From NCBI GenBank assembly GCA_934754335.1, contig CAKVHY010000011.1:1-37500 (forward strand): a stretch of DNA of 37,500 nt. The letters run 5' to 3'. The first letter of the stretch is position 1, and each line of letters starts with the position of its first letter. The notes under the pieces are model-generated. The model worked only from the letters and a program-made list of their open reading frames with translations, was not told the origin of the DNA and ran no database searches. The position numbers and the translations under genes are program-made. Positions 16,640-25,537 of this stretch are shown one piece after another. Source of the stretch: an uncultured Clostridia bacterium. Lineage in GTDB: Bacteria > Bacillota > Clostridia > Christensenellales > UBA1242.

Positions 16640-19600
16640 TTATACATGTTTCCAAACTGGTTGCAATGTTATATGACTATTAATTTGCATTGTGGTTGCA
16701 CCGCTATAGTTTTGAGAACTTGCAGCAGTATCATATAGATTTACACAAGTTTCAGCCCATGCAACTGTTTCAAAAGTATAATCTTTATTTATTCCAAAAG
16801 CCTTATAACTATAAACACAAGTTGCTTTATATTTAGTTAAATCAATAGTTGTTCCTTTTTCAACTGTCAATTTATTGCCAGTTGTATTTGAAACAGAACC
16901 AGTTGATTTATGGCTAATATTTCTAGAAATTGTCCACCATGCAGGATTTTTCCAGCCATTTGGATTAAATGATATAGTTACATAATCTTTAACTTCCCAA
17001 ACTGCAATATATTTTGCTTCGTTTGATGGAATGATTATTGAACCGCTTACAATTGTGTTATCACCCTCTAATTTCCAGCCTTTAAACACATATTTTGTTA
17101 CATATGAAATATTATCTATCTCATAATTTGAATATGATGGAAGAGAGATGTTTGAACCTTCATAATCTGTAACAGTGCTTGAATAACTGCCACCATTCTT
17201 AGTTGTATATTCAGAATTTAATTCAACATTATATTTATTTCTTGCATACCAAACAGTATTTTGATTGATTTCAAAATTTGTAACCAAGTTAGACTCGTTG
17301 AAATTGCTTGAAGTATAATACCTAGTAGTTTCATTGAAATAAATATTTACTGGGAATACAAATTTTGCACCCGCTTCCACTTTCCCGCTATAAATTAAGT
17401 TTCCAGCACTATAGATTGAAAGTGAACAAGTTTGCGTTGTAATTTCGCTCCACTTTGCATAAAGCGTAATATCGCTATTTGGATAAACATTAGCAGTAAA
17501 TTCCTTAGTTAAATCCTTATCTAAATACCAGCCTTTAAATATCTTCAAAACACTAGTGTTTTCATCAATCATCGTTTCAATATTAGATAACACTGGCAAA
17601 ATCAAAGTGGAAGTTTCTAAATCTTTCATGTTATTAATTGAAACATTTTCATTTGTGATGAATGAAATGGTTACATATTTAAGGTCGCTTACTAAATCCC
17701 ATTCAGCATAAAGTTCTGTGTCATATCTAGGATATGCGGAAGATGTATACTCCTTGCCATCGCTAGTGTACCAGCCCTTAAATTCATAAATCTTTCGAGT
17801 TTCGCCATCATCAATTGTTTTAGTTGTTTCAATTGATGGGAAATTAAGCGCTGTTCCGATTGAACCAGTTTTTGAAGAGATTAATGTATCTCCATCATAG
17901 AACTTAACAGTTCTCTCACCTTGGTTTGCAAGTTTCCAAGAACCATCACCTGTTTTTTCATATTCGCCATCTAATTGGAAAATTGCATTATTTAAATTTA
18001 CAATTGCATTATCTATATTTGCAGGTTTTCCAATATCTATTAATTCCAACTTAGTTTTATCGTTAGTTTTTAAGATAATCAAACTATCTAATAAATCCAT
18101 ATTGAAATTCAATGCACCGATATAATCTTTATTATTTGTGCTTGCATTATTAATAATTGTTAGATCAATATGAAGTGAGCCAATTTGATCATTATATGCA
18201 AGTTTTCCAATATTTACATCGCAAGAATGAGTGTTGCCAGATTTTTGATAATTTAAAATAATATCTGAATAATCTAGAGTACCATTCTTTTCTGCTTCTG
18301 CCTTATTATTATTGCATGTTTCGATTGCCTCATTTATTTTAGTTTGAATTGTATCCGTAAAGCCAAGCAACCATTGCATATATGCGCCAAGATTTGAGAA
18401 TAGATAATCAGGAGTTATACGAGTTGCCCTATTTAATTCTTTATATGCACCCCATTTCTCATCACAAGTTTTCAACAAAATTTCACCATCTTTATAATAG
18501 ATTGAAATCTTTCTCTCTCTTATATTGATTGCTCCTAAACCTGTTCCGCCAACGCCATTTGTATTGCTATTATTAACGCCACCAATCAATGGATATTTTC
18601 CAATTTCCATTGCAATAATTGGCTTTTTATAGGCATCTAACTTAACATTAATATCAACGCTAAGTTCTGCCGCTTTAATCTCTAATGAGCCTAGTTTTAA
18701 GTTCATTATAACGCCACCAGAGATATGATAATCATTCAAATTAGATGTATTTACAAACGCCTTTAATAAAGAACTTGCATCAGATAAATCTATAAATTCT
18801 TTGCTTGTGTCCACTGCACTTACACCATTAAATTTATTGAAATCAATTCTTAAATTAAAGTACTCATCACCACTTGTGCAGATATTATTTAAAACAATTG
18901 CTTCTAATTTACTATCTGCAGTGAAGAATGAAACTGTCATATCGCTTTCAGCATTTTCATTAATTGCTTTGCCATCAAGAGTTAGAGTATAAACTCCATC
19001 TTTTAGCGAAATGCCTTTCACAAGTTCTAACATATTTAATGGATTTTCTAAATCTATTGCCGGAATGGCTGTTTTTAAATTATCCATATTTAATTCCAAA
19101 TCATCTGGAACTGAATCTATGAATGGAAGAGAATTTGTGTTAATTCCAAACATTTCTAAGATAATAGATAAAATTTCTTTTATGCTATTTCTTTGTAATT
19201 TAATTCTAAAACCATTGTAGTTTAAGAACAAATAATCGTTTTCATAATGAATATCTAATGGAGTGGTAAGTTCTTTGCCAAGTTTTACATTAGCATTACC
19301 CTTAAATCCATCTTTGAAATCTAATTGAACTAAGCCCTGTGCCCTATATTTCAATACATTGTTTGCATAAACATCAGCACTTCCTAAGATATCGAATCCA
19401 TCTTCTTTAACTGTTTCAACTAAGATTTCAAATATATTTGTGCAAACTGTGTAGTGATCATAATCTGCTTGATTTATGTTATCAAGTTCAAATTTACTAA
19501 ATTCTTTGCAATCTATTTGAAGTTCTATTCCATTTGATTTGAAGTTTACATAATCAACCAAATCTGAATATCTTAGGCAAAATTTATAATCCTTGAAATC

Positions 19601-22600
19601 GCAAGACGCTGTGGTGCTGGAAATCAAGATATTTTCAATCATGCCCAAATGATAATCATCTAGATTAATTGCTTTTGTTAACTCTAAATTAGCATTTAAG
19701 TTTTCATTCAACCAAGTTATGAAATCGTTTAATTCATTAAACTTTCCATAAATTCTTAAGCCATCAAGATTAATATATAATGTGTTATTTTCCACGTATA
19801 TATCAATATTAATGCCCTTAAACGATGTTTTGAAGTAGCCAACTATTTGATTCTCTTCAAGTTTAACACCATAATCCACATTCAAAATTTGCTTATCGCC
19901 CATAACTTCGAATATTAAATTCAAGTTTCCGCTAATTGCCTTATTTTTCAATGTTTCATATGTTGCTTTAACTAGATTCATGAAATCTGTTAGATTGTAA
20001 TATGCACCCTCAACCTTAATTTGTTTATCATCAGAAATTGTTAGCGTTCCAACAATATCTTCATAACTAACACTTATAGAATTTAATCTATTATCTTTAA
20101 TATTTACAAGTGCTGAAATGTTTTCATAATTTAATTGCAATTCATTTGCACTCAAACTTAATGCAATCTTTGAAATAATTCCTAGAATTTCTTCTTCAGT
20201 TATTTCATTTAGATTTGGTAACTTTCCTGAAATTTCTTCAATATTAACATTTGGAATTTCAACATTAAATGTTTCTTTCACAAATTCTAATATTTTATCT
20301 GTTTCATTTAAGCCAAATTTAAGTTTTAATCCATCAATATTTAAGTAAACAATTTCATTTACTAATTTAACTTCAATATCTCTTTCTAAAACTTTTGTTT
20401 TTAATTCTGCTTTAATGTTTCCATCTTCAAAACCAACAAATCCTTTAATATTATAGCCTTTAATATCTAAGTCCATATCTGCATAATATTTGCCAGACTT
20501 TATATATTCCATTGTGTTATCTACTAACTCAACGATATCCACAATTTCCACATATTCGGCTTTATTTATGGAGATTTTATTCAAATCATTCGCTTTTTCA
20601 AGGTTAAACCTAATATTTACATCATCAAATAAAATCTCTGCAACCAAGTTTTCATTAATCTCAACTGCGAAATTCAATCCCAACGCTTTAATATCTATAA
20701 TGTTTTCGTTGAATTTGAATGTATCAAAACCCTTCTCCACAAGTTCTTTAATTCCTGCTAGCAAGATTTCTTTACTATCATTCATATCAACATTTACGTT
20801 AACATATTTTCCAAGCAATCCAATCAATTCATCAAGGTTTGTTATTTTAGAATGCAAATTCAAATCCAAAACGCTTATATAAATATCTTCGTTATCTAGA
20901 ATAATTGTTGCGCTATATGATTTATAACTTGCCACCAACTGAACATAAAGTTCGTTTTCAGTTAAAATCTTATAGTCAATCGCAATTGTTCTTCCAAGGA
21001 ATGTTAGATTCATTGAACCTTCTAAGTTCTTCGCATCAATCAAATCTTTAATTTTAAATACTTGATTGAACACATCGCTTAAGTTATTAAATTCTTTATT
21101 TGGCAATTCAATAACATTCACATCATAATTGATATCAACATTCAAAGCCAACTCATTGAAATTTACTTCAACATTACTAATTTTACTATCCGCCATCTTA
21201 ATATCTATGCTCAAATTATTTGTGATTTGAATATAGATTTCAGAACTTTCAGCCTTCAACTTATCTATAATGCCAAGTTTAAATTCTTTAAAGTTTTCTT
21301 TCAATTGGTCAAAATCTTTTTGGTCGAATGTTACGCCTGTAAGTGATTGAATATAATTTAACATTTTTGGCAATTCGTCCACGCCTAATACTAAGTTTAC
21401 ATTCAAAACGCTTAAATAAATTTTATTTTCAACAAACCAACCTTCAACCCCAACACCCATAATTTCTGTTTGGAAATATACTCTAATTCCATTATCATTT
21501 TGGAAATTTACATTGATTTCATATTGTTGGTCTTTATATGTTACAACAAATTTTCCATTAATATATTTAGATTTTATGGCTTCCTTTACGCTTTTAACTG
21601 CACCAACCATATCGCTAACAGATGTGTCATATTCTTTCTCTTCATCTTCCGAGATAGAACTAACCACAAAGTTATTATCTTTCAAAATAGTTTTTGCATA
21701 GTTTTCGCCATTAATAACAGTTATATTAGATAAGAAATCATCTTCTATTTCAAATCTGAAATCTATTGGGCCTTCAGGCAAATACTTTATTAATTGGTTT
21801 GCTCCTAAAATACTGAACGAAACCACGTTCTCATTTATAACAATATTCTTAACCTTTAATTGCTCAAAGATATCACTAACTTTAATATTTAAGATTGTTT
21901 TTATCTCTTCTGCAATCTTATCGCCACTAGGTTTTGAAATCTCTTCATTTTCGTTTTCATCAGTTATAACGTCCACTATCTCATTCAAAAGAGAATCAAG
22001 TTCGCTAATTTTTGCTTTAAACTTTAAGTTTTCGATTGACATATAAATGTAATCATCAAAAATCAAAATAGTTAAACGAGAACCAAGGATTGTTGTTGTG
22101 GCTTCAGCCTTAAATCCATCAGATAAATCAACTTTAACATTTGCTGTGTAGATATTTCCCCTATCGCAAATCTCAAAATCAAAATTATACTTTTGTCCAG
22201 TTAATCTATCATAGAAACTTTGCAATGTACTTGGATTAACAACAACTTCCATATGGTCGCTATCGTCATATTCAATCTTTTCATCGTTTGCATATAGTTT
22301 TACAATTGCTGTGGCTTTCTCATAAGTTACATCTGCAACCACTTCGCCATATTCAGAAACACTAAATCTAGCGTCCACTCCGCCAAAACCTGAAGAGATT
22401 ATCTTGCCGGCAATTGCCAAAATCTTATCAACTGAGAAACTACTAATATCCGCTAGGCTAATATTAATTTTTTCATCAACGAATGTTGACATTGCCCAGT
22501 TCACAATTTCCACAAAGTTGCCAACTTTAAACTTATATTTTAAGTCGTTAACTTGTAAATAAACTTCGTTTCCTTTAATAATTCCATTTAATTCAACACC

Positions 22601-23539
22601 TAAGATATTAGTTTTGAATTCAAAATCGAAATCGTTATCAAACCTTGCATTCAACAAAACATCAACTTTCACGCCATCGATATTTAATTGAACTTCACTT
22701 GTTAGGCCTTTCTTTTCAATAATTTTATTGATTGGTTCTATAAATTCTGTAATATCAGGAACTTCAATAAACTTTGCTGGAGCAGTAATTGCCACTTTCT
22801 TCGTTGTGTCAACAGCAATATCTGCTTTTAATCCAACATTTTCAATTATAGTTTCAGGGAAACTAACATTTTTTAAATTGAAATCTTTATCTGTTTTTAT
22901 ATTTATTTTTATATCGTCTGTTAATTCAAATACGATATCGTTAAATTCTTCACCTTCAGTTACAACCAACTTGTCCCCAAGTTTTGCAACCATGCCCATA
23001 TCAAAGGAACTTGCAATATTATCTAAGTCCAAATCAATATTCAAAGCATTCATCACAATGCCAACTGCTTGCATTATAGTCTTGTTTCTAACTTTAAAAC
23101 TAACATTATTAATAGTTAAGTATAAATCGCCATCATAAACAACGCCGAAATCATAACTTTGACCATTGAATTTAACTCGTCCATTAACTTCCGCCTGAAC
23201 GTCTTTAAATCCCTCGGCGATTTTCAAACTGATTTCACAATCAATATCCACCAAGCCTGCATCTTCAGTATCAATCGCAATATTTCCCATAAGTTTCATA
23301 TCGGACGTACTCATAAGCGAAGAAATCAACTGCGCCATAGGAGTTGGGGGTTCATCATCTTGCGTGGAGGCATTTAAAGCAGGAGGTTTTATTACAACCG
23401 TTGGAGTTATCATAACAATTCCAGCAGTTAAAATTATTGTTACCATTAAATATAGAGCAAAATATCTAAAGAATGTTTTAACCTTTCCGGGTTTTCTTAC
23501 TTTTTCAACTCTATCTTCTTCTAACATTATTGAATCCAT
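16640..23539 (-). CDS. Giant exported protein: nine unrecognised tandem units plus InlB-like tail
   Basis: 2299 aa. A transmembrane or signal segment at about 26-48 is followed by LNAS, a possible cleavage site, and an acidic/proline linker. Residues about 80-1873 form nine degenerate units of about 170-270 aa. Each unit has beta strands, then a shared core of the type xIYLxVxxLxxKxxV. Cores lie near residues 138, 325, 497, 706, 885, 1063, 1253, 1436 and 1686. A helical pair and more strands follow. Residues about 1874-2299 are InlB-like (FKGWYTSDGKEY, LYAEW, LYAKW). There is no LPXTG. I do not recognise the unit; the beta-rich pattern recalls LolA/LppX-type lipid-binding folds, which is only inference. 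The start ATG follows AAAAGGGGG. It is co-transcribed with the 300-aa gene 15 bp upstream. Confidence 0.85.
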   Translation of the reverse strand: MDSIMLEEDRVEKVRKPGKVKTFFRYFALYLMVTIILTAGIVMITPTVVIKPPALNASTQDDEPPTPMAQLISSLMSTSDMKLMGNIAIDTEDAGLVDIDCEISLKIAEGFKDVQAEVNGRVKFNGQSYDFGVVYDGDLYLTINNVSFKVRNKTIMQAVGIVMNALNIDLDLDNIASSFDMGMVAKLGDKLVVTEGEEFNDIVFELTDDIKINIKTDKDFNLKNVSFPETIIENVGLKADIAVDTTKKVAITAPAKFIEVPDITEFIEPINKIIEKKGLTSEVQLNIDGVKVDVLLNARFDNDFDFEFKTNILGVELNGIIKGNEVYLQVNDLKYKFKVGNFVEIVNWAMSTFVDEKINISLADISSFSVDKILAIAGKIISSGFGGVDARFSVSEYGEVVADVTYEKATAIVKLYANDEKIEYDDSDHMEVVVNPSTLQSFYDRLTGQKYNFDFEICDRGNIYTANVKVDLSDGFKAEATTTILGSRLTILIFDDYIYMSIENLKFKAKISELDSLLNEIVDVITDENENEEISKPSGDKIAEEIKTILNIKVSDIFEQLKVKNIVINENVVSFSILGANQLIKYLPEGPIDFRFEIEDDFLSNITVINGENYAKTILKDNNFVVSSISEDEEKEYDTSVSDMVGAVKSVKEAIKSKYINGKFVVTYKDQQYEINVNFQNDNGIRVYFQTEIMGVGVEGWFVENKIYLSVLNVNLVLGVDELPKMLNYIQSLTGVTFDQKDFDQLKENFKEFKLGIIDKLKAESSEIYIQITNNLSIDIKMADSKISNVEVNFNELALNVDINYDVNVIELPNKEFNNLSDVFNQVFKIKDLIDAKNLEGSMNLTFLGRTIAIDYKILTENELYVQLVASYKSYSATIILDNEDIYISVLDLNLHSKITNLDELIGLLGKYVNVNVDMNDSKEILLAGIKELVEKGFDTFKFNENIIDIKALGLNFAVEINENLVAEILFDDVNIRFNLEKANDLNKISINKAEYVEIVDIVELVDNTMEYIKSGKYYADMDLDIKGYNIKGFVGFEDGNIKAELKTKVLERDIEVKLVNEIVYLNIDGLKLKFGLNETDKILEFVKETFNVEIPNVNIEEISGKLPNLNEITEEEILGIISKIALSLSANELQLNYENISALVNIKDNRLNSISVSYEDIVGTLTISDDKQIKVEGAYYNLTDFMNLVKATYETLKNKAISGNLNLIFEVMGDKQILNVDYGVKLEENQIVGYFKTSFKGINIDIYVENNTLYINLDGLRIYGKFNELNDFITWLNENLNANLELTKAINLDDYHLGMIENILISSTTASCDFKDYKFCLRYSDLVDYVNFKSNGIELQIDCKEFSKFELDNINQADYDHYTVCTNIFEILVETVKEDGFDILGSADVYANNVLKYRAQGLVQLDFKDGFKGNANVKLGKELTTPLDIHYENDYLFLNYNGFRIKLQRNSIKEILSIILEMFGINTNSLPFIDSVPDDLELNMDNLKTAIPAIDLENPLNMLELVKGISLKDGVYTLTLDGKAINENAESDMTVSFFTADSKLEAIVLNNICTSGDEYFNLRIDFNKFNGVSAVDTSKEFIDLSDASSLLKAFVNTSNLNDYHISGGVIMNLKLGSLEIKAAELSVDINVKLDAYKKPIIAMEIGKYPLIGGVNNSNTNGVGGTGLGAINIRERKISIYYKDGEILLKTCDEKWGAYKELNRATRITPDYLFSNLGAYMQWLLGFTDTIQTKINEAIETCNNNKAEAEKNGTLDYSDIILNYQKSGNTHSCDVNIGKLAYNDQIGSLHIDLTIINNASTNNKDYIGALNFNMDLLDSLIILKTNDKTKLELIDIGKPANIDNAIVNLNNAIFQLDGEYEKTGDGSWKLANQGERTVKFYDGDTLISSKTGSIGTALNFPSIETTKTIDDGETRKIYEFKGWYTSDGKEYTSSAYPRYDTELYAEWDLVSDLKYVTISFITNENVSINNMKDLETSTLILPVLSNIETMIDENTSVLKIFKGWYLDKDLTKEFTANVYPNSDITLYAKWSEITTQTCSLSIYSAGNLIYSGKVEAGAKFVFPVNIYFNETTRYYTSSNFNESNLVTNFEINQNTVWYARNKYNVELNSEYTTKNGGSYSSTVTDYEGSNISLPSYSNYEIDNISYVTKYVFKGWKLEGDNTIVSGSIIIPSNEAKYIAVWEVKDYVTISFNPNGWKNPAWWTISRNISHKSTGSVSNTTGNKLTVEKGTTIDLTKYKATCVYSYKAFGINKDYTFETVAWAETCVNLYDTAASSQNYSGATTMQINSHITLQPVWKHV
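16643..17920 (-). other. InlB-like C-terminal region of the 2299-aa protein
   Basis: Codons about 1874-2299 encode about five repeats with FKGW and LYAxW-type ends. This region links the protein to the other two giants, whose repeat regions end the same way. Confidence 0.7.
17921..23302 (-). repeat. Nine-unit tandem protein repeat region
   Basis: Approximate unit limits in residues: 80-275, 280-447, 449-658, 659-838, 839-1016, 1017-1200, 1201-1380, 1381-1603 and 1604-1873. Similarity is visible in protein but not in DNA, so the units are old duplications. The middle units (4-7) have the most regular core spacing, 178-190 residues. Confidence 0.72.
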
Positions 23540-23554
23540 TTTACTTACCCCCTT

Positions 23555-24451
23555 TTAATCCTTTGGAAATTCCACATTGGAATAAGTATAATTTTCAACA
23601 ATGTCACCACTAGTTGCAACAAACATTGATCCTAAAGCCGGAATTGCAACCTGATAATTCTCTTGATATCTAATCTGTTGAAAATTCCAATTAGAATCTA
23701 TTTCAAAAGTAATTTTAATGCTATCAAACTTAGGGGCTTTTGTTGCACCAGATGTTACATTTATCTTTTTGCCATATTTCATAGTTGAATAGTTTGTTTC
23801 AAGTTCCACAAAGTACACAATGTTTCCATTTGCTTTAGTTTCCACTTTTCCCGACTTTGTAACAGTTTTAGAAGAAACAATATAATAACAGAAATCGGTT
23901 GGATTAATTCCATACTTTTCTTTGAAACTATCATAAGTTAAAGTTTCTTTCTTTTCCTTACTCCATTTAGCCGAACCATCGTCTTTAATATTAGAACCAG
24001 AATAAATATCTATCTCTGCTTTATCAACATTATAAAATTGACGCTCTGCAACAGAAACAACACCACTACTTATTTCTTCAATAAAGTAGTCGTTCCCCTT
24101 CTTATATTTCTTAGCAAACATTCCTTGAGTAACGCCCATAGCTGTTATCTTTCCGCTACCAACTTTTGCAATGTTCTCTTGTTTGCCTAAGTAATATTCT
24201 GCAAGCACAAAGTTCTCCACAACATTCATTTGTTCTGGAGTTTTACCTTCTGCTTTCACAAGTATTGCATTTGTATCGTCCCTGATATTATCTTCAGATT
24301 CAACAACTGCGGCAAATTCTGTTTTGAAATTTGCAATTATATATGTACTTAAAAAATATGTTGAAATCATAGCAAGAATCAAAACTGCTACGAGTTTATA
24401 ATTAATTCTTTTAAAAAAAGATTTTACTTTATTCAATTTTATACCCACCAT
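23555..24451 (-). CDS. Membrane-anchored unknown protein, partner of the 2299-aa giant
   Basis: About 298 aa, not recognised. A basic N-terminus and one transmembrane helix (about 20-43) suggest an extracellular C-terminal domain. That domain is beta-rich and ends DSIKITFEIDSNW...QIRYQENYQVAIP. The strand pattern resembles half of one repeat unit of the downstream giant, so it could be a single-domain relative; this is inference. The start is uncertain: ATG at 24451 has a weak ribosome site, and TTG at 24436 follows GGTGGG. Its stop is 15 bp before the giant gene, so they form an operon. The promoter carries a 21-bp palindrome. Confidence 0.72.
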   Translation of the reverse strand: MVGIKLNKVKSFFKRINYKLVAVLILAMISTYFLSTYIIANFKTEFAAVVESEDNIRDDTNAILVKAEGKTPEQMNVVENFVLAEYYLGKQENIAKVGSGKITAMGVTQGMFAKKYKKGNDYFIEEISSGVVSVAERQFYNVDKAEIDIYSGSNIKDDGSAKWSKEKKETLTYDSFKEKYGINPTDFCYYIVSSKTVTKSGKVETKANGNIVYFVELETNYSTMKYGKKINVTSGATKAPKFDSIKITFEIDSNWNFQQIRYQENYQVAIPALGSMFVATSGDIVENYTYSNVEFPKD

Positions 24452-24476
24452 TTGCAACTATTTCCGCACCTTGGAT

Positions 24477-24497
24477 TATAGTTACGTAGTAACTATA
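24477..24497. promoter_or_regulatory. Perfect palindromic operator over the giant-operon promoter
   Basis: Perfect 9-bp arms TATAGTTAC and GTAACTATA surround GTA. The palindrome covers the -10 hexamer and the expected start site, the classic place for a repressor. I cannot assign a regulator family. Confidence 0.7.
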
Positions 24498-24520
24498 TCA
24501 TATTTTTTAGATATAGTCAA
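24492..24520 (-). promoter_or_regulatory. Sigma-A promoter of the 300-aa/2299-aa operon
   Basis: TTGACT (24515-24520), exactly 17 bp, TATAGT (24492-24497), read leftwards. Start site near 24485, leader about 34 nt. Confidence 0.78.
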
Positions 24521-24566
24521 GAATTATTTTTAATATATCATACTAGTAAAAACATTTAAAAAATGA

Positions 24567-24595
24567 CAAAAAAAGACAACTTTCAAAGTTGCCCT
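24567..24595 (-). terminator. Terminator of the dnaD-dnaC operon
   Basis: Read leftwards, GGCAACTTT/AAAGTTGTC is followed by T7. It touches the dnaC stop codon. Confidence 0.85.
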
Positions 24596-25535
24596 ATTTT
24601 TTAAGTCTTAAGTCCGAACCTTCAATATTTAATTTTAATGCATTTATGTTACTACAAAGCCTTGAAAAAATCCTATCATCATAGATATCTCTTATTTGTT
24701 CTAGGTTCAAATTTGTGGTTAAGAATGTCTTTTTATTCTTACTTGTTCTTTCATCTAGAATTAAATAATAATATTCAGTTGTAACGTTATTTATATGGTT
24801 CTCTGTTCCAAGGTCGTCAATGCATAAAACATCGGCTTCGAGATATGGTTTTAAAATTTGTTTTTTCTCATCAATTTTTGCACAATGATATTCAAGCATT
24901 TTTTGATTTAAATCAAAAGACGTTGTGTAAATTGAAAACATATTATTCCTAACTGCTTTTTCAAAAACACATTTCAACATATGAGTTTTGCCTACGCCCA
25001 CACCACCAAAGATTGAAACCAATTTATATTTGCTATCTTTTGTTACAATTTTTTCTAAAACATTGTAAGCGCCCGCTTGGATTTCTTTCTCTTTTTTATC
25101 TTTCACAATATCAAATTTAACAGTTTCAAAAGTTGGCAATTCTTCCGAATTAAAGCCATTATTTTTCAATTGCAAATCATAAATTCTTTTATTTAAACAT
25201 TCGCAAGGCGTTCCGTTTATAAAGCCAACATCTTTACATTTTTCGCAATCATATTTAGGCAAAATTTCATCTTTATCAATATTTAATTCATTAATTTTAT
25301 CTCTTAATTTTTCGCTTAACTGAGAATACTTTTCCTTTGCTTTTTTGCCAGTTTTCTTTAAATTTTCTTTGGCTATTTCTAATACAAGCAACCTTCTTTC
25401 GTCATACAACTTTTTCAAATCAGGATACTTCATTAAATAACTATTAAAGGCATTTTCCGCCTTATTTTTAGCCAAAACTCTATGGATTTTTATTCTAGAT
25501 ACTGCACTTGCATATATATCTGCCCAACATTGCAT
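24594..25535 (-). CDS. dnaC: Helicase loader, DnaC/DnaI type ATPase
   Basis: A 313-aa AAA+ ATPase that loads the replicative helicase. The N-terminal helical region (1-90) is followed by a zinc-binding cluster Cys97, Cys100, Cys111, Cys113 (CEKC and CECL). The ATPase core has Walker A GGVGVGKT (177-184), Walker B VLCIDDLG (236-243) and sensor 1 LTTNL. The architecture is that of Bacillus DnaI. The start ATG follows GTGGAGG, which lies inside the last codons of the upstream gene; only 2 bp separate them, suggesting translational coupling. Its partner is the DnaD-like protein encoded just upstream. Confidence 0.93.
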   Translation of the reverse strand: MQCWADIYASAVSRIKIHRVLAKNKAENAFNSYLMKYPDLKKLYDERRLLVLEIAKENLKKTGKKAKEKYSQLSEKLRDKINELNIDKDEILPKYDCEKCKDVGFINGTPCECLNKRIYDLQLKNNGFNSEELPTFETVKFDIVKDKKEKEIQAGAYNVLEKIVTKDSKYKLVSIFGGVGVGKTHMLKCVFEKAVRNNMFSIYTTSFDLNQKMLEYHCAKIDEKKQILKPYLEADVLCIDDLGTENHINNVTTEYYYLILDERTSKNKKTFLTTNLNLEQIRDIYDDRIFSRLCSNINALKLNIEGSDLRLKK

Positions 25536-25537
25536 AT

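Noticed and set aside
20490..23138. Plus-strand open frames inside the 2299-aa gene
   Set aside because: They lack ribosome sites and recognisable domains. They arise from the regular codon pattern of the beta-rich repeats on the other strand.
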